Shown one piece after another: positions 24,978-35,544 of a stretch of 64,000 nt of DNA (its first letter is position 1; each line of letters starts with the position of its first letter). The notes beneath the pieces are model-generated. The model had not been told where the DNA came from and searched no databases. It saw only the letters and a list, made by a program, of their open reading frames with translations. The DNA comes from Burkholderia latens (GTDB lineage: Bacteria > Pseudomonadota > Gammaproteobacteria > Burkholderiales > Burkholderiaceae): the NCBI RefSeq assembly GCF_902499045.1, contig NZ_CABVPL010000038.1:1-64000 (forward strand). The letters are read 5' to 3'. A program made the translations under genes and the position numbers.

Positions 24978-25808
24978 TCACTGCCGCGCCGTCCGCGCGT
25001 TGTCCGGCATCGGCTGGTTGTAGTTGGTGCGGAACGGATTGATATCGAGCCCGCCGCGGCGCGTATACCGCGCATACACCGCGAGCTTCACCGGTTTGCA
25101 CGCATGCAGGATGTCGAGGAAGATCCGCTCGACGCACTGCTCGTGAAAGCCCGTGTGATTGCGGAACGAGATGATGTAGCGCAGCAGCCCCGCATGATCG
25201 ATCTGCGGGCCCACGTAATGGATCTGCACGCTGCCCCAGTCGGGCTGGCCGGTCACCGGGCAGTTCGAGCGCAGCAGGTCGGACACGAGCGTTTCCTCGA
25301 CCGGCGCTTCGATTTCGGCGTCGGCGGCCGACAGCAGCGACGGATCGGGTTCGTACACGTCGGTGTCGAGATCGAGCCGATCGAGCGACAGCCCGTCGAG
25401 CTCTTCCATCTCGAGCTTGCCGAAATCGTGCGGCGACACGAGCTGCACCGACACGCTCGCGCCGCACGCGGCCGACACGTCGCGCTTGAGCACGTCGCGC
25501 ACCGCGTCGACCGAGTCGAACTTCGATTGCGCGAACGAGCCGAGATACAGCTTGAACGACTTCGATTCGACGATGTTCGGCGATTCGGCCGGCACGTAGA
25601 ACGTCGCGATCGCGAGCTGCGGCTTGCCGCGCGCGTTGAGCCACGACAGCTCGTACGCGTTCCAGATGTCGGTGCCGAAGAACGGCAGCGCCGACGTGAT
25701 GCCGAGCTGCTCGCGCGCGCCCGCGCGCGGGATCGGGAACAGCAGCGACGCATCGTACTGCGCCGCGTAGACGGTGGCCTTGCCGAGCGGGGAATGTTCG
25801 GGATTCAT
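24978..25808 (-). CDS. queF: NADPH-dependent 7-cyano-7-deazaguanine reductase
   Basis: A 276-residue long-form QueF. The family motif Glu-Ser-Lys-Ser-Phe-Lys (81-86) binds NADPH, Cys183 in Ser-Asn-Cys-Pro-Val-Thr forms the covalent thioimide with preQ0, and Asp190 is the proton donor. It reduces preQ0 to preQ1 in queuosine synthesis, used at the wobble position of certain tRNAs. It follows ilvA by 12 bases on the same strand and is probably co-transcribed with it, although the pathways are unrelated. Confidence 0.95.
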   Translation of the reverse strand: MNPEHSPLGKATVYAAQYDASLLFPIPRAGAREQLGITSALPFFGTDIWNAYELSWLNARGKPQLAIATFYVPAESPNIVESKSFKLYLGSFAQSKFDSVDAVRDVLKRDVSAACGASVSVQLVSPHDFGKLEMEELDGLSLDRLDLDTDVYEPDPSLLSAADAEIEAPVEETLVSDLLRSNCPVTGQPDWGSVQIHYVGPQIDHAGLLRYIISFRNHTGFHEQCVERIFLDILHACKPVKLAVYARYTRRGGLDINPFRTNYNQPMPDNARTARQ

Positions 25809-25820
25809 GGGACGAAGCCT

Positions 25821-27344
25821 TTACGACAGGAAGAGGCGGTACGCCGGATTGGCGCTCTCTTCGACATACGGATAGCCGAGCGCCGCGAGGAAGCGTTCGA
25901 ACTCGGCATGATCGGCCTGCGGCACCTGCAACCCGACGAGGATCGAGCTGTAGTCCGCGCCCTGGTTGCGGTAGTGGAACAGGCTGATGTTCCAGTCCGG
26001 CGCCATCGACGACAGGAACTTCATCAGCGCGCCCGGCCGCTCCGGGAACTCGAAGCGGAACAGCCGTTCGTCGTGCGCGAGCGGCGAACGGCCGCCCACC
26101 ATGTAGCGGATGTGCTCCTTCGACAGCTCGTCGTGCGTGAGGTCGACGGTCTTGAAGCCGTGCGACTCGAAGTTCGCGGCGATCTCGGCCGATTCGCCGC
26201 GCCGCTTGATCTGCACGCCGACGAAGATGTGCGCGGACTTCTCGTCGGCGATCCGGTAGTTGAACTCGGTCACGTTGCGGTCGCCGACGAGCGAGCAGAA
26301 GCGCTTGAAGCTGCCGCGCTCCTCCGGGATCGTGACCGCGAACACGGCTTCGCGCGCCTCGCCGACTTCGGCCCGTTCCGCGACGAAACGCATCCGGTCG
26401 AAGTTCATGTTCGCGCCCGACGTGACCGCGACGAGCGTCTGGTTTTCGATCCCTTCGCGTTCCGCATAGCGCTTCGCGCCCGCGACCGCGAGCGCGCCCG
26501 ACGGTTCGAGCACGCTGCGCGTGTCCTGGAACACGTCCTTGATCGCCGCGCACAGCGCGTCGGTGTCGACCGTCACGACGCCGTCGAGGAATTCGCGGCA
26601 GAGCCGGAAGGTTTCCTCGCCGACGAGCTTCACGGCCGTGCCGTCCGCGAACAGGCCGACTTCGGGCAGCTCGACGCGCTCGCCCTTTTGCAGCGACTGC
26701 GCCATCGCGCACGAATCCTCGGCCTGCACGCCGAACACCTTGATCTCGGGGCGCACCGCCTTCACGTACGCGGCCACGCCGGCCGCGAGGCCGCCGCCGC
26801 CGATCGGCACGAAGATCGCGTGAATCGGCCCCTGGTGCTGGCGCAGGATTTCCATCGCGATCGTGCCCTGGCCCGCGATCACGTACGGATCGTCGAACGG
26901 ATGGACGAACGTGAGGTCGCGCTCGGCCTGCACCTTCACCGCATGCGCGTACGCATCGCTGTACGATTCGCCCGCCTGGATCACCTCGGCGCTCGGGCCG
27001 CCGTGCGCGCGCACCGCGTCGACCTTCACCTGCGGCGTCGTGACGGGCACGACGATCACGGCCTTGATGCCCATCCGCGCCGCCGAGAACGCGACGCCCT
27101 GCGCGTGGTTGCCGGCCGACGCGGTGATCACGCCGCGCGCGAGCGCGTCGGCCGGAATGTGCGCCATCTTGTTGTACGCGCCGCGCAGCTTGAACGAGAA
27201 CACCGGCTGGTTGTCCTCGCGCTTCAGGTACACGGGGTTGCGCAGCCGGGCCGACAGGTTGCGGGCGGGTTCGAGTTCCGTCTCGAGCGCGACGTCGTAG
27301 ACGCGCGCGGTGAGGATTTTCTTCAGGTAATCGTGGGATGCCAT
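25821..27344 (-). CDS. ilvA: threonine ammonia-lyase, biosynthetic
   Basis: A 507-residue fold-type II PLP enzyme. Lys52 in Ser-Phe-Lys-Leu-Arg-Gly-Ala is the cofactor lysine, Gly-Gly-Gly-Gly-Leu-Ala is the phosphate loop, and two ACT-like regulatory domains fill the C-terminal 170 residues, matching the long isoleucine-sensitive enzyme. It converts threonine to 2-oxobutanoate, the first step to isoleucine. ATG 27344 gives the standard N terminus. A TATCAT hexamer (plus-strand 27386-27391) is a possible -10 about 45 bases upstream. It heads a two-gene unit with queF. Confidence 0.95.
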   Translation of the reverse strand: MASHDYLKKILTARVYDVALETELEPARNLSARLRNPVYLKREDNQPVFSFKLRGAYNKMAHIPADALARGVITASAGNHAQGVAFSAARMGIKAVIVVPVTTPQVKVDAVRAHGGPSAEVIQAGESYSDAYAHAVKVQAERDLTFVHPFDDPYVIAGQGTIAMEILRQHQGPIHAIFVPIGGGGLAAGVAAYVKAVRPEIKVFGVQAEDSCAMAQSLQKGERVELPEVGLFADGTAVKLVGEETFRLCREFLDGVVTVDTDALCAAIKDVFQDTRSVLEPSGALAVAGAKRYAEREGIENQTLVAVTSGANMNFDRMRFVAERAEVGEAREAVFAVTIPEERGSFKRFCSLVGDRNVTEFNYRIADEKSAHIFVGVQIKRRGESAEIAANFESHGFKTVDLTHDELSKEHIRYMVGGRSPLAHDERLFRFEFPERPGALMKFLSSMAPDWNISLFHYRNQGADYSSILVGLQVPQADHAEFERFLAALGYPYVEESANPAYRLFLS

Positions 27345-27918
27345 GGGCGCTCGCGTGCGGTGCGGAAGCAGACGGTAAAGGATCAATGATAGCGCCAAGG
27401 GTCCGTCCGCACGCAAGCCGCATGCCGGGCGCGCCGCCGGCAACCCGCGCGGCGAGGGCGTCGGTCACACGGCGCAGCCCCTTTTACCGGTTTAACCGCA
27501 TAGTTACCGACCGGACGGACGGCGAATGCCGGCGCGAAACCGCGCCGAGCCAGGCGTGGCGCGGGTTGCGGCGAAAGCCCCACGACCTGTCCGGCGTCCC
27601 ACGCATGGGCCGATCATGGGTTAGAATTCCGTTTTGGATCAAGGATCGGAAGATGCAGAGGCACCCTCGGATCGCTCCGTTGAAGCCGTCGCCGCGCGCA
27701 GCCAGCCCGGCGGCGGAACGGCATGCGCGCCGCGCGCGATCGTGCTGATGGCTCCGAGTGCCGCCAGGCCCTGCCGGCCAGGAACGGTGAGTCCCCGCCC
27801 GCTCCGGCCCCATGCGAGATAGTCGCCCGCCTGGCACGAGAACAGATTTCCCCAAGATTGCGCCCACGCGCTTGCCGACGCCCGTGCACGGTGTATCGGC
27901 CCTCCGAGTCGTCCGAAC
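27345..27918. other. gene-free region between ilvA and the FAD/Fe-S dehydrogenase
   Basis: A 574-base gap between divergent genes. A TAGAAT hexamer at 27622-27627 could be a -10, giving the rightward gene a leader near 290 bases. The leader can fold: CCGTT...GCCGTCGCCG pairs with GGCGGCGG...AACGG (about 27677-27722). I compared it by eye with riboswitch and 6S RNA features and found no convincing match. No protein-like frame was seen here. Confidence 0.45.
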
Positions 27919-30900
27919 ATGAACGCACCACAAGTTTTCGATCCGCATGGCGCGGCCGCCGCCGTCGCCGCCGACCCCGCGCCCCGCCTGCGCGAGATTC
28001 CCTACAACTACACGTCGTTCTCCGATCGCGAGATCGTGATCCGCCTGCTCGGCGCCGACGCATGGTCGGTGCTCGACGAGCTGCGCGCGGAACGCCGCAC
28101 GGGCCGCTCGGCACGGATGCTGTATGAAGTGCTCGGCGACATCTGGGTCGTGCGCCGCAACCCGTACCTGCAGGACGACCTGCTCGACAACCCGAAGCGT
28201 CGCGCGCTGTTGATCGAGGCGCTGAACCACCGCCTGACCGAGATCGGCAAGCGCCGCCGCGCCGACCTGACCGAGCACCACGACGACGCCGGCCGCGAAC
28301 GCGCGGGGCGCGTCGAGATGCTCGAGGCCGCCGCGCAGCGCGCGGTCGACGAATTCGCAGACGAATTCGACAAGATGGCCGACCTGCGCCGCCGTGCGAC
28401 GAAGGCGCTCGGCCGCTGCACGCAGAAGGACAACATCCGCTTCGACGGGCTGTCGCGCGTGTCGCACGTGACCGACGCGACCGACTGGCGCGTCGAATAC
28501 CCGTTCGTCGTGCTGACCCCCGATACCGAAGCCGAGATCGCCGCGCTGATCAAGGCGTGCTTCGAGCTCGGCCTGACGGTGATCCCGCGCGGCGGCGGCA
28601 CCGGCTACACGGGCGGCGCGGTGCCGCTCACGCCGTTCTCCGCGGTGATCAACACCGAGAAGCTCGAGCAGCTCGGCGCGGTCGAGCTGACCGAACTGCC
28701 GGGCGTCGCGCACAAGGTGCCGACGATCTTCTCCGGCGCGGGCGTCGTGACGCGCCGCGTGACCGAGGCGGCGGAGGCGGCCGGCTACGTGTTCGCGGTC
28801 GATCCGACGTCGCTCGACGCGTCGTGCATCGGCGGCAACGTCGCGATGAACGCGGGCGGCAAGAAGGCCGTGCTGTGGGGCACCGCGCTCGACAACCTGG
28901 CCTGGTGGCGGATGGTCGACCCGGACGGCAACTGGCTCGAAGTCACGCGCCACGAGCACAACCAGGGCAAGATCCACGACGTCGACGTCGCGCGTTTCGA
29001 GCTGAAGTGGTTCGACGGCGCATACGCGCCGGGCGAGAAGCTGCTGAAGACGGAAATGCTCGAGATCGAAGGCCGCCGCTTCCGCAAGGAAGGCCTCGGC
29101 AAGGACGTGACCGACAAGTTCCTCGCCGGCCTGCCGGGCGTGCAGAAGGAAGGCTGCGACGGGCTCATCACGTCCGCGCGCTGGGTGCTGCACAAGATGC
29201 CCGCGCACACGCGCACCGTCTGCCTCGAATTCTTCGGCCAGGCCCGCGAGGCGATCCCGAGCATCGTCGAAATCAAGGACTACCTGTTCGAGACGTCGAA
29301 GCAGGGCGGCGCGATCCTTGCCGGCCTCGAGCACCTCGACGAGCGTTACCTGCGCGCGGTCGGCTACGCGACCAAGAGCAAGCGCAACGCATTCCCGAAA
29401 ATGGTGCTGATCGGCGACATCGTCGGCGACGACGCCGATGCGGTCGCGCAGGCGACATCCGAAGTGATCCGGATGGCGAACGGCAAGAGCGGCGAAGGCT
29501 TCGTCGCGGTCAGCGCGGAGGCGCGCAAGCGCTTCTGGCTCGACCGCAGCCGCACGGCCGCGATCGCGAAGCACACGAATGCGTTCAAGATCAACGAGGA
29601 CGTCGTGATCCCGCTGAACCGGATGGGCGAGTACACCGACGGCATCGAGCGGATCAACATCGAGCTCTCGCTGAAGAACAAGCTGCAGCTGGTCGACGCG
29701 CTCGAAGCGTTCTTCCGCGGCGGCAACCTGCCGCTCGGCAAGACCGACGACGCGAACGAGATCCCGAGCGCGGAGCTGCTGGAAGACCGCGTGCAGCAGG
29801 CGCTGGAGCTGCTCAAGCGCGTGCGCGCACGGTGGGAATTCGTGCGCGACCGGCTCGACCAGCCGCTGCGCGAGGCGCAGCACTATCTCGTGCAGCTCGG
29901 CTACGAGGCGCTCGCCGAGAAGTTCGCCGATCGCGCGGACGAGCAGCCGGGCGCGACCGTGTTCCACGTCACGCAGGATCGCACGGTCCGCATCTCGTGG
30001 AAGCAGGAGATCCGCGCGGAATTGCGCGCGATCTTCAACGGCGGCGCGTTCAAGCCGATCCTCGACGAAGCGCAGGCGATCCACAAGCGCGTGCTGCGCG
30101 GCCGCGTGTTCGTCGCGCTGCACATGCACGCGGGCGACGGCAACGTCCACACCAACATCCCGGTCAACTCCGACAACTACGAGATGCTGCAGGACGCGCA
30201 CGCGGCGGTCGCGCGCATCATGACGCTCGCGCGCTCGCTCGACGGCGTGATCTCCGGCGAACACGGGATCGGCATCACGAAGCTCGAGTTCCTGACCGAC
30301 GACGAGATCGCCGAATTCCGCGCGTACAAGCAGCGCGTCGACCCGAACGGCCGCTTCAACAAGGGCAAGCTGCTCGACGGCGCCGACCTGCGCAACGCGT
30401 ACACGCCGAGCTTCGGGCTGATGGGCTACGAGTCGCTGATCATGCAGCAGTCCGATATCGGGGCGATCGCCGATTCGGTGAAGGACTGCCTGCGCTGCGG
30501 CAAGTGCAAGCCGGTGTGCGCGACCCACGTGCCGCGCGCGAACCTGCTGTACAGCCCGCGCAACAAGATTCTCGCGACGTCGCTGCTGGTCGAGGCGTTC
30601 CTGTACGAGGAGCAGACGCGCCGCGGCGTGTCGATCAAGCACTGGGACGAGTTCAACGACGTGGCCGACCACTGCACGGTGTGCCACAAGTGCGCGACGC
30701 CGTGCCCGGTGAAGATCGACTTCGGCGACGTGACGATGAACATGCGCAACCTGTTGCGCAAGATGGGCAAGAAGAAATTCAACGCCGGCAATGCGGCGGG
30801 GATGTTCTTCCTGAACGCGACCAACCCGCAGACTATCAACGCCGCGCGCAGCGTGATGATGGGCGTCGGCTACAAGGTTCAGCGCTTCGCGAACGACATG

Positions 30901-31944
30901 CTGAAGAAGGTCGTGACGAAGCAGACGCAGCATCCGCCCGCGACGACCGGCAAGCCGCCCGCGGTCGAGCAGGTGATTCACTTCGTCAACAAGAAGATGC
31001 CGGGCAACCTGCCGAAGAAGACGGCGCGCGCGCTGCTCGACATCGAGGACAACAAGATCGTGCCGATCATCCGCAACCCGAAGTCGACGACCGTCGATTC
31101 GGAGGCGGTGTTCTACTTCCCGGGCTGCGGCTCCGAGCGCCTGTTCTCGCAGGTCGGGCTGGCCACGCAGGCGATGCTGTGGGAAGCGGGCGTGCAGACC
31201 GTGCTGCCGCCGGGCTATCTGTGCTGCGGCTATCCGCAGCGCGGCTCGGGCCAGTACGACAAGGCCGAGAAGATCGTCACCGACAACCGCGTGCTGTTCC
31301 ATCGGGTCGCGAACACGCTGAACTACCTCGACATCAAGACGGTGGTCGTGTCGTGCGGCACCTGCTACGACCAGCTCGCCGGATATGAATTCGACAAGAT
31401 CTTCCCGGGCTGCCGGATCATCGACATCCACGAGTTCCTGCTCGAGAAGGGGATGAAGCTCGACGGCGTGACGGGCACACGCTACATGTATCACGACCCG
31501 TGCCACACGCCGATCAAGACGATGGACCCGGTCAAGCTCGTCAACGAGCTGATGGGCGCGGAGAAGGACGGCTACAAGATCGAGAAGAACGAGCGCTGCT
31601 GCGGCGAATCGGGCACGCTCGCGGTCACGCGCCCCGACATCTCGACGCAGGTCCGCTTCCGCAAGGAAGAGGAAATCCGCAAGGGCGCAGCGAAGCTGCG
31701 CAGCATCCCGGTCGTGGCCGGCGACGCGCCGGCGCCGGCCGCCGCGAGCGCGAACGGCCCGGACGTGAAGATCCTGACGAGCTGCCCGTCGTGCCTGCAG
31801 GGCCTGTCGCGCTACAACGAGGACGCGAACCTCGAGGCCGACTACATCGTGGTCGAAATCGCGCGCCAGGTGCTCGGCGAGAACTGGATGGCCGACTATG
31901 TCGCACACGCGAACAATGGCGGGATCGAGCGCGTGCTGGTCTAA
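27919..31944 (+). CDS. large FAD-linked oxidase / Fe-S dehydrogenase with N-terminal DUF3683 domain
   Basis: A 1341-residue fusion. Order: a DUF3683-like N-terminal region (to about 190); an FAD-binding PCMH domain with [10 protein letters not shown] (about 225); the FAD-oxidase C-terminal domain with [10 protein letters not shown] and Gly-Glu-His-Gly-Ile-Gly; two 4Fe-4S motifs starting at Cys857 and Cys919; and two CCG heterodisulfide-reductase-like domains. The plan equals a D-2-hydroxyacid dehydrogenase (GlcD/Dld type) fused to a GlpC-like subunit, so it likely oxidises a D-2-hydroxyacid such as D-lactate or D-2-hydroxyglutarate and passes electrons to quinone. It stands alone. Confidence 0.88.
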   Translation: MNAPQVFDPHGAAAAVAADPAPRLREIPYNYTSFSDREIVIRLLGADAWSVLDELRAERRTGRSARMLYEVLGDIWVVRRNPYLQDDLLDNPKRRALLIEALNHRLTEIGKRRRADLTEHHDDAGRERAGRVEMLEAAAQRAVDEFADEFDKMADLRRRATKALGRCTQKDNIRFDGLSRVSHVTDATDWRVEYPFVVLTPDTEAEIAALIKACFELGLTVIPRGGGTGYTGGAVPLTPFSAVINTEKLEQLGAVELTELPGVAHKVPTIFSGAGVVTRRVTEAAEAAGYVFAVDPTSLDASCIGGNVAMNAGGKKAVLWGTALDNLAWWRMVDPDGNWLEVTRHEHNQGKIHDVDVARFELKWFDGAYAPGEKLLKTEMLEIEGRRFRKEGLGKDVTDKFLAGLPGVQKEGCDGLITSARWVLHKMPAHTRTVCLEFFGQAREAIPSIVEIKDYLFETSKQGGAILAGLEHLDERYLRAVGYATKSKRNAFPKMVLIGDIVGDDADAVAQATSEVIRMANGKSGEGFVAVSAEARKRFWLDRSRTAAIAKHTNAFKINEDVVIPLNRMGEYTDGIERINIELSLKNKLQLVDALEAFFRGGNLPLGKTDDANEIPSAELLEDRVQQALELLKRVRARWEFVRDRLDQPLREAQHYLVQLGYEALAEKFADRADEQPGATVFHVTQDRTVRISWKQEIRAELRAIFNGGAFKPILDEAQAIHKRVLRGRVFVALHMHAGDGNVHTNIPVNSDNYEMLQDAHAAVARIMTLARSLDGVISGEHGIGITKLEFLTDDEIAEFRAYKQRVDPNGRFNKGKLLDGADLRNAYTPSFGLMGYESLIMQQSDIGAIADSVKDCLRCGKCKPVCATHVPRANLLYSPRNKILATSLLVEAFLYEEQTRRGVSIKHWDEFNDVADHCTVCHKCATPCPVKIDFGDVTMNMRNLLRKMGKKKFNAGNAAGMFFLNATNPQTINAARSVMMGVGYKVQRFANDMLKKVVTKQTQHPPATTGKPPAVEQVIHFVNKKMPGNLPKKTARALLDIEDNKIVPIIRNPKSTTVDSEAVFYFPGCGSERLFSQVGLATQAMLWEAGVQTVLPPGYLCCGYPQRGSGQYDKAEKIVTDNRVLFHRVANTLNYLDIKTVVVSCGTCYDQLAGYEFDKIFPGCRIIDIHEFLLEKGMKLDGVTGTRYMYHDPCHTPIKTMDPVKLVNELMGAEKDGYKIEKNERCCGESGTLAVTRPDISTQVRFRKEEEIRKGAAKLRSIPVVAGDAPAPAAASANGPDVKILTSCPSCLQGLSRYNEDANLEADYIVVEIARQVLGENWMADYVAHANNGGIERVLV

Positions 31945-32031
31945 TGCGGGCATGACGACCGCCCGGCCGGGCACTGGACGAGAGCGGGCGCTGGCGCTGA
32001 TGCGCCGGCGCCCGTGCACATGGGAGCGACG

Positions 32032-32475
32032 ATGGAATGCGTGTTTTGCCGTGAAGACGGCGGCGACGTGCTCTGGCAGGACGACGTGCTGCGCGTCGTC
32101 CTTGCGACGGGCGAGCACGACTACCCGGGCTTCTGCCGGGTGATCTGGGGCGCGCACGTGGCCGAGTTCTCGGATCTCGGCGAGCCCGAGCGGGCACATC
32201 TGATGCGCGTGGTGTACGCGGTGGAGCGGGCGGTGCGCCGCGTGATGCAGCCGAACAAGGTGAATCTCGCGAGCCTCGGCAACATGGTGCCGCACGTGCA
32301 TTGGCACGTGATCCCGCGCTTCTCGAACGACGCCCATTTTCCGCAGCCCGTGTGGGCGCCGCGCCAGCGCAGCGTGTCCGAGGCGCTGCTGCGCTCGCGC
32401 GCGGCGCAGGCCTCGCTGCTGCACAATGCGGTGCGCGAGGAAATTCAACGAACGACCGATTCGAGGCAGCCATGA
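32032..32475 (+). CDS. HIT family protein
   Basis: A 147-residue histidine-triad protein: the motif His-Val-His-Trp-His-Val lies near residue 89, with Cys-Val-Phe-Cys at the very start, a zinc-binding feature of some HIT proteins. HIT enzymes hydrolyse or transfer nucleotides from substrates such as AMP-lysine or dinucleoside polyphosphates; the true substrate here is unknown. ATG 32032 has a GGGAGCGAC ribosome site. Its stop overlaps the next start (ATGA). Confidence 0.88.
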   Translation: MECVFCREDGGDVLWQDDVLRVVLATGEHDYPGFCRVIWGAHVAEFSDLGEPERAHLMRVVYAVERAVRRVMQPNKVNLASLGNMVPHVHWHVIPRFSNDAHFPQPVWAPRQRSVSEALLRSRAAQASLLHNAVREEIQRTTDSRQP

Positions 32476-32885
32476 GCGGTTTGACTTCCACGACGCCGAT
32501 TCCGTCCGGCGTCGTCGTGCACGCGGTGTCGCGCGTGCTCGAATTGCAGTATCCGAACGGCGAGAATTACCGGATTCCGTTCGAGCTGATGCGCGTCTAT
32601 TCTCCGTCGGCCGAGGTGCGCGGCCACGGGCCCGGTCAGGAGACGCTGCAGACCGGCAAGCGCGAAGTGACGATCACCGCGCTCGAGGGCGTCGGCAACT
32701 ACGCGCTGCAGCCGACGTTCTCGGACGGCCATTCGACCGGCATCTACTCGTGGGATCTGCTGTACGAACTGGCGACGCGGCAGGACGCGCTGTGGCGCGA
32801 GTATTTCGACAAACTGAAGGCGGCGGGCGTCGAGCGCGACGCGCCGATGCAGGCGGCCCCCGCGCCGCACGGCCACTGCCACTGA
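32472..32885 (+). CDS. DUF971 domain protein (gamma-butyrobetaine hydroxylase N-terminal-like)
   Basis: A 137-residue protein made up of a DUF971 domain, the zinc-associated fold also found at the N terminus of gamma-butyrobetaine hydroxylase and in iron-sulfur assembly proteins of the ApbC/Mrp group. The C-terminal tail ends His-Gly-His-Cys-His, a likely metal site. It is translationally coupled to the HIT gene and lies ahead of ubiE, an arrangement common in Burkholderiales. No activity is known. Confidence 0.85.
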   Translation: MSGLTSTTPIPSGVVVHAVSRVLELQYPNGENYRIPFELMRVYSPSAEVRGHGPGQETLQTGKREVTITALEGVGNYALQPTFSDGHSTGIYSWDLLYELATRQDALWREYFDKLKAAGVERDAPMQAAPAPHGHCH

Positions 32886-32889
32886 AATC

Positions 32890-32912
32890 GACGGCGCCCG
32901 CTCGGCGCCGTC
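32890..32912 (+). terminator. hairpin between DUF971 gene and ubiE
   Basis: Nine-base-pair perfect stem (32890-32898 and 32904-32912) with a five-base loop, followed by TTGCC. Only a short T stretch follows, so it may attenuate rather than stop transcription into ubiE, which begins 25 bases later. Confidence 0.4.
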
Positions 32913-32937
32913 TTGCCATTTACTGAGGATCAACGCG

Positions 32938-33669
32938 ATGAGCAAAACCCACTTCGGCTTCGAAAGCGTCGAGGAAACCGAAAAAGCGAAGAAAGTGGCG
33001 GGCGTGTTTCATTCGGTCGCGAGCAACTACGATCTGATGAACGACCTGATGTCGGCCGGCATGCACCGCGCGTGGAAGGCGTTCACGATCGCGCAGGCGA
33101 ACGTGCGCACGGGCTTCAAGGTGCTCGACATCGCGGCCGGCACCGGCGACCTGACCAAGGCGTTCGCGAAGGCGGCCGGCCCGACCGGCGAAGTCTGGCA
33201 CACCGACATCAACGAGTCGATGCTGCGCGTCGGCCGCGACCGGCTGCTCGACAAGGGCATCGTGACGCCGTCGCTCCTCTGCGACGCCGAAAAAATTCCG
33301 TTTCCGGACAACTACTTCGATGTGGTGACAGTCGCGTTCGGGCTGCGCAACATGACGCACAAGGACGCGGCGCTGGCCGAGATGCGCCGCGTCGCGAAGC
33401 CCGGCGGCCGCGTGATGGTGCTGGAATTCTCGAAAGTCTGGGATCCGCTGAAAAAAGCGTACGATCTGTATTCTTTCAAAGTATTACCGTGGCTTGGCGA
33501 CAAGTTCGCGAAAGATGCTGAAAGTTATCGGTATCTTGCTGAATCTATCCGGATGCACCCCGATCAGGACACGCTGAAGACGATGATGGAACAAGCAGGC
33601 CTCGATGCCGTCAAATATTACAATTTGTCAGGTGGCGTGGTAGCTTTACACCTTGGAACCAAGTACTAA
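32938..33669 (+). CDS. ubiE: bifunctional demethylmenaquinone/2-methoxy-6-polyprenyl-benzoquinol methyltransferase
   Basis: A 243-residue SAM methyltransferase with motif I [10 protein letters not shown] (62-71), the UbiE-specific Tyr-Asp-Leu-Met-Asn-Asp-Leu-Met (31-38) and the C-terminal Asn-Leu-Ser-Gly-Gly. It performs the C-methylation step of ubiquinone synthesis. ubiJ and ubiB follow 1.2 kb downstream, so this block carries three ubiquinone genes. Codons from 33450 on are noticeably more AT-rich than the rest of the gene. Confidence 0.96.
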   Translation: MSKTHFGFESVEETEKAKKVAGVFHSVASNYDLMNDLMSAGMHRAWKAFTIAQANVRTGFKVLDIAAGTGDLTKAFAKAAGPTGEVWHTDINESMLRVGRDRLLDKGIVTPSLLCDAEKIPFPDNYFDVVTVAFGLRNMTHKDAALAEMRRVAKPGGRVMVLEFSKVWDPLKKAYDLYSFKVLPWLGDKFAKDAESYRYLAESIRMHPDQDTLKTMMEQAGLDAVKYYNLSGGVVALHLGTKY

Positions 33670-33710
33670 GGGGTTCTTTCCATACATTCGCCTTACATCT
33701 GGAGAAGCTG

Positions 33711-34742
33711 ATGTCCGAATCGCGTTCGTTGTTCAACCGTAGCAAGCCGTCGAAGCCGTGGGCTCGACGGGTCGGCACGCTGCTGATGGTCGGCCTGCTC
33801 ACGGCCGGCACGTTCGCATCGCTCGACGCCGAAGCGAAGCGCATGGGCGGCGGACGCAGCATCGGCCGCCAGAGCTCGACCGTCACGCAGCGTCAGGCCA
33901 CGCCGCCGGCGCAGCAGCCGATGCAGCAGGCCGCGCCGTCGCAGGCGCAGCGCCCGAATCCGGCCGCGCCGGCGCCCGCCGCGCAGCCGAACCGCTCGCG
34001 CTGGCTCGGGCCGATCGCCGGTCTCGCGGCCGGTCTCGGCATCGCGGCGCTGCTGTCGCACTTCGGCCTCGGCGGCGCGTTCGCGAGCATGATGGCGAAC
34101 GTGATCGTGATCGCGCTGCTCGCGATGATCGGCATCTGGCTGGTCCGCAAGTTCATGAGCCGTCGCCGTCCGCACGAGCCGGCGTACTCGGTCGGCGGCG
34201 CGGCATCGTCGTCGGGCGGCTACTCGCAAAGCCCGTCGTTCCAGCAGGGCGCCGGCAGCAACTACGCGGGCAGCGGCAGCAGCTATGCGAACGAGGCGCA
34301 AAGCGTGTTCGGCGGCGGCGCGGCAGCCGCGGGCGCGGCCGGCGCGATGGCCGCGGCACCGCTGCAGGTGCCGGCCGGCTTCGACACCGACGCGTTCCTG
34401 CGCAGCGCGAAGGTCTACTTCGTGCGCCTGCAGGCGGCGTGGGACCAGGGCAATCTGGCCGACATCCGCGAGTTCACGACGCCCGAAATGTTCGCCGAGA
34501 TCAAGATCGACCTCGACTCGCGCGGCAACGACGCGAACCAGACCGACGTCGTGCAGCTCGACGCGGAACTGGTCGCGATCGAGGATCGCGGCATCGAGCA
34601 GTCGGCGAGCGTGCGCTTCCACGGGTTGATTCGCGAATCGGCGAATGCGTCGGCGGCGCCGTTCGACGAGGTGTGGAACCTGTCGAAGTCGGGCAGCCAG
34701 GGCTGGTTGCTCGCGGGTATCCAGCAGATCAACACGCACTGA
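33711..34742 (+). CDS. Tim44-like domain-containing membrane protein
   Basis: A 343-residue protein: an N-terminal signal or anchor segment (about 20-40), a long Gln/Pro/Ala-rich linker, a glycine-rich hydrophobic region with one or two membrane segments (about 100-147), a second Ser/Gly-rich linker, and a C-terminal Tim44-like domain (about 225-343). The Tim44 fold is known from the mitochondrial import motor and mitoribosomal proteins; bacterial members have no defined role. The gene sits between ubiE and ubiJ. ATG 33711 follows GGAGAAGCTG. Confidence 0.85.
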   Translation: MSESRSLFNRSKPSKPWARRVGTLLMVGLLTAGTFASLDAEAKRMGGGRSIGRQSSTVTQRQATPPAQQPMQQAAPSQAQRPNPAAPAPAAQPNRSRWLGPIAGLAAGLGIAALLSHFGLGGAFASMMANVIVIALLAMIGIWLVRKFMSRRRPHEPAYSVGGAASSSGGYSQSPSFQQGAGSNYAGSGSSYANEAQSVFGGGAAAAGAAGAMAAAPLQVPAGFDTDAFLRSAKVYFVRLQAAWDQGNLADIREFTTPEMFAEIKIDLDSRGNDANQTDVVQLDAELVAIEDRGIEQSASVRFHGLIRESANASAAPFDEVWNLSKSGSQGWLLAGIQQINTH

Positions 34743-34848
34743 GCGTGACCGGCGGGCGGCGCGTCCGCCGCCCGGGCGACGGACGCCGCACTGCGACCGC
34801 TTGCCGCCCGGGTGTGCGGTTGGCCGCGGTCTGCCGACGATCCGACGT

Positions 34849-34893
34849 TACAATAGAAACCCGCGTGGGCGCCCGGCCTGCGCGGGTTTTTTC
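34849..34893 (+). promoter_or_regulatory. terminator hairpin overlapped by the ubiJ promoter
   Basis: TACAAT at 34849-34854 is a five-of-six -10 match. It directly precedes a nine-base-pair terminator stem (34857-34865 and 34881-34889) that ends in a run of T to 34892. A transcript from this promoter would begin near 34861, inside the left arm, and so could not form the full stem, while read-through from the Tim44 gene would. Confidence 0.6.
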
Positions 34894-34905
34894 TTTCCCA
34901 GCCCG

Positions 34906-35532
34906 ATGACCTTTGCCGCCAAGCCTTTTGCCGCTGCTGTCAATCACCTGCTCGCACGCGAATCGTGGGCGCGCGACCGCCTGATCCCCTATGCGGGCAA
35001 GACCGCCCGGCTCGACGTGCCGCCCGTCACGCTGACACTGCTCGTGCAGCCCGACGGCTATCTGTCCGCGGTCGACGCGCACGACGCGCAACGGGTCGAC
35101 GTGTCGATCGCGCTGGCGGGCGACACGGTCGCGGCATTCCTGCAGGGCGGCCAGGCGGCCGTGATGAAGCACGTGAAGATCGAAGGCGACGCGGAGTTCG
35201 CGACGCAGATCGCGAAGCTGGCCGAGCACCTGCGCTGGGAACCTGAGGAAGATCTCGCGAAGCTGGTGGGCGACGCGGCCGCGCACCGGATCGCGACGGT
35301 CGTACGCGACGCCGGCGCGCGTGCGCGCCGCACCGGCCGCAACGTGCTCGATTCCGTCGCCGAGTACTGGCTCGACGAGAACCCGCAAGTCGTCCGGCGC
35401 ACGGCGCTCGGCGGCTTCGATGCCGAGCTGGCGCGCGCGCGCGATGCGCTTGCGCGGGTCGAAAAACGGGTCGAGCGACTCGAACAAAAAATCGGCGCGC
35501 GCACGGGTTTCGGCCCGCGCGGCGCGCACTGA
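34906..35532 (+). CDS. ubiJ: ubiquinone biosynthesis accessory factor UbiJ
   Basis: A 208-residue protein with an N-terminal SCP2-type lipid-binding domain and a C-terminal heptad-rich helix (Ala-Arg-Val-Glu-Lys-Arg-Val-Glu) likely to form a coiled coil. UbiJ, with UbiK and the UbiE-I complex, holds the hydrophobic intermediates of aerobic ubiquinone synthesis. Its position 12 bases ahead of ubiB and downstream of ubiE is the classical ubiE-ubiJ-ubiB order, here interrupted by the Tim44 gene. Confidence 0.9.
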   Translation: MTFAAKPFAAAVNHLLARESWARDRLIPYAGKTARLDVPPVTLTLLVQPDGYLSAVDAHDAQRVDVSIALAGDTVAAFLQGGQAAVMKHVKIEGDAEFATQIAKLAEHLRWEPEEDLAKLVGDAAAHRIATVVRDAGARARRTGRNVLDSVAEYWLDENPQVVRRTALGGFDAELARARDALARVEKRVERLEQKIGARTGFGPRGAH

Positions 35533-35544
35533 GGGCCGCAGGGC

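Noticed and set aside
27600-27918. 6S RNA or riboswitch in the dehydrogenase leader
   Set aside because: Base pairing is possible, but I could not match the defining conserved bases of 6S RNA or of glycine or cobalamin riboswitches.
27484-32448. A 1654-codon open frame on the minus strand opposite the FAD/Fe-S dehydrogenase
   Set aside because: High-GC codon bias of the real gene leaves the complementary frame without stops; the translation is arginine/histidine-rich with no family features.
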